In this document: positions 6,440 through 6,898 of the stretch, piece after piece | Layout of the letters: every line of letters starts with the position of its first letter | Numbering within the stretch: position 1 is the stretch's first letter | DNA from: Chloroflexota bacterium | GTDB lineage: Bacteria; Chloroflexota; Anaerolineae; Aggregatilineales; Phototrophicaceae | Assembly: GCA_023392115.1 (NCBI GenBank) | Contig: JAEVZT010000522.1 | Span: 1 to 6,898 of the forward strand | DNA: 6,898 bases | Direction of reading: 5' to 3' | Translations under genes and position numbers: made by a program | The notes under the pieces: generated by a model | Told to the model about the DNA's origin: nothing | The model's input: only the letters and a program-made list of their open reading frames with translations | Databases searched by the model: none

Positions 6440-6445
6440 TTTCGG

Positions 6446-6898
6446 TTGGCACAATCGTTCAAGATATGTCCTATTTGCGGCACGCCTTCGCATCGCAACG
6501 CGACTCTGTGCAGCACCTGCGGGACATCGCTTGCCGACGTAGAAGTGGTTAGGGATGACGACGCGCCCGCGCAGCGCGGGATGCCCCAGTACAGCCGCCA
6601 GTACGGCGAAGCCGATCTATTTGAAGGCGCGCTCAAGCGGCGCGGCGAAGTCTATATCTTCGGCGGGCTGCTGGCGCTGGCGCTCGTGCTGTGCGCCGGA
6701 ATCGGTGTTTTCGTCGGCTCGGGTTTACTCAACCGTCCGCCGACTCCAACGCCACAGAGCGCAACTGAAGTTCCCATTTTCGGATCACAACCGGAACTCG
6801 CGGTCACCAACACGCCGCGCCCAACGATTATTCTGGCGACCGTCACCCCTGCCCCGCCCACGCCGACGCCAACCCCAACGCAGGGACCGTGCACGGTG
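6446..6898 (+). CDS. Zinc-ribbon, single-pass membrane protein with Pro/Thr-rich linker (3' end outside window)
   Basis: The frame stays open from TTG 6446 to the window end, giving 151 residues of an incomplete protein. Residues 8-25 form a short zinc ribbon, CPIC followed by CSTC (C8, C11, C22, C25). A polar segment (about 30-63) leads to KRR (64-66) and a hydrophobic helix (about 69-95), then a Pro/Thr-rich stretch (98-146) ending in PTPTPTPTQGPC. The basic residues before the helix predict that the zinc ribbon is in the cytoplasm and the linker is outside. Such a linker usually leads to an extracytoplasmic domain; from memory of similar proteins in Chloroflexota a LysM domain is a reasonable guess, but nothing of it is visible. 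The start is supported by GAGGAA at 6434-6439 and an in-frame stop at 6410. I do not assign a function. Minus-strand frames over this region are shadows. Confidence 0.82.
   Translation, partial: MAQSFKICPICGTPSHRNATLCSTCGTSLADVEVVRDDDAPAQRGMPQYSRQYGEADLFEGALKRRGEVYIFGGLLALALVLCAGIGVFVGSGLLNRPPTPTPQSATEVPIFGSQPELAVTNTPRPTIILATVTPAPPTPTPTPTQGPCTV

Noticed and set aside
6397..6894. Minus-strand open frames opposite the zinc-ribbon gene (6397-6636 and 6652-6894)
   Set aside because: Their Gly/Val-rich repeats are the reverse complement of the Pro/Thr linker; the plus-strand frame has an RBS, cysteine pairs and a membrane helix.

Overview
The window is an ordinary housekeeping stretch of a moderately GC-rich bacterial chromosome, with all the large genes on the plus strand. 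From left to right it holds the 3' part of purB (adenylosuccinate lyase), complete purH (AICAR transformylase/IMP cyclohydrolase), a tRNA-Thr(CGT) gene with its own promoter and terminator, udk (uridine kinase), a complete T-box riboswitch, valS (valyl-tRNA synthetase), a small convergent HEAT-repeat-like gene on the minus strand, and the 5' part of a zinc-ribbon/transmembrane/Pro-Thr-linker protein that starts with TTG and runs off the right edge.

The lineage is an inference. A valS T-box, a very small HEAT-like protein, and a CxxC zinc-ribbon membrane protein with a PTPTPT linker are together reminiscent of Chloroflexota (Anaerolineae-like). No rRNA or diagnostic marker is present, so this rests on general resemblance. 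Base composition and codon use look uniform. I see no mobile element, CRISPR array, attachment site or other sign of recent transfer.

Region 1-2222 is a tight purine pair: purB and purH are 13 nt apart and supply late steps of IMP/AMP synthesis. Region 2223-2404 is a compact RNA unit: a TTGCCA-17-TATACT promoter, the 72-nt tRNA-Thr, and a hairpin with a T-run that ends only 2 nt before the udk ribosome binding site. That leaves no room for a separate udk promoter, so udk probably depends on read-through. Region 3052-3376 is regulatory: a TTGACG-18-TATACT promoter overlapping the udk stop codon, then a canonical T-box leader whose Specifier codon reads GTC (Val) and whose T-box bulge reads TGGT. 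Both match tRNA-Val and the valS gene that follows. Uncharged tRNA-Val would favour the antiterminator and valS expression.

Region 6017-6060 between convergent genes holds a strong hairpin without a clear T-run. Region 6277-6445 is a divergent intergenic region with a perfect TATAAT on each strand, one for the HEAT-like gene and one for the zinc-ribbon gene.

I found no convincing new biological system. The observations most worth checking are the T-box, the udk gene placed immediately behind a terminator, and the two small right-hand genes whose start sites are easily mis-called.
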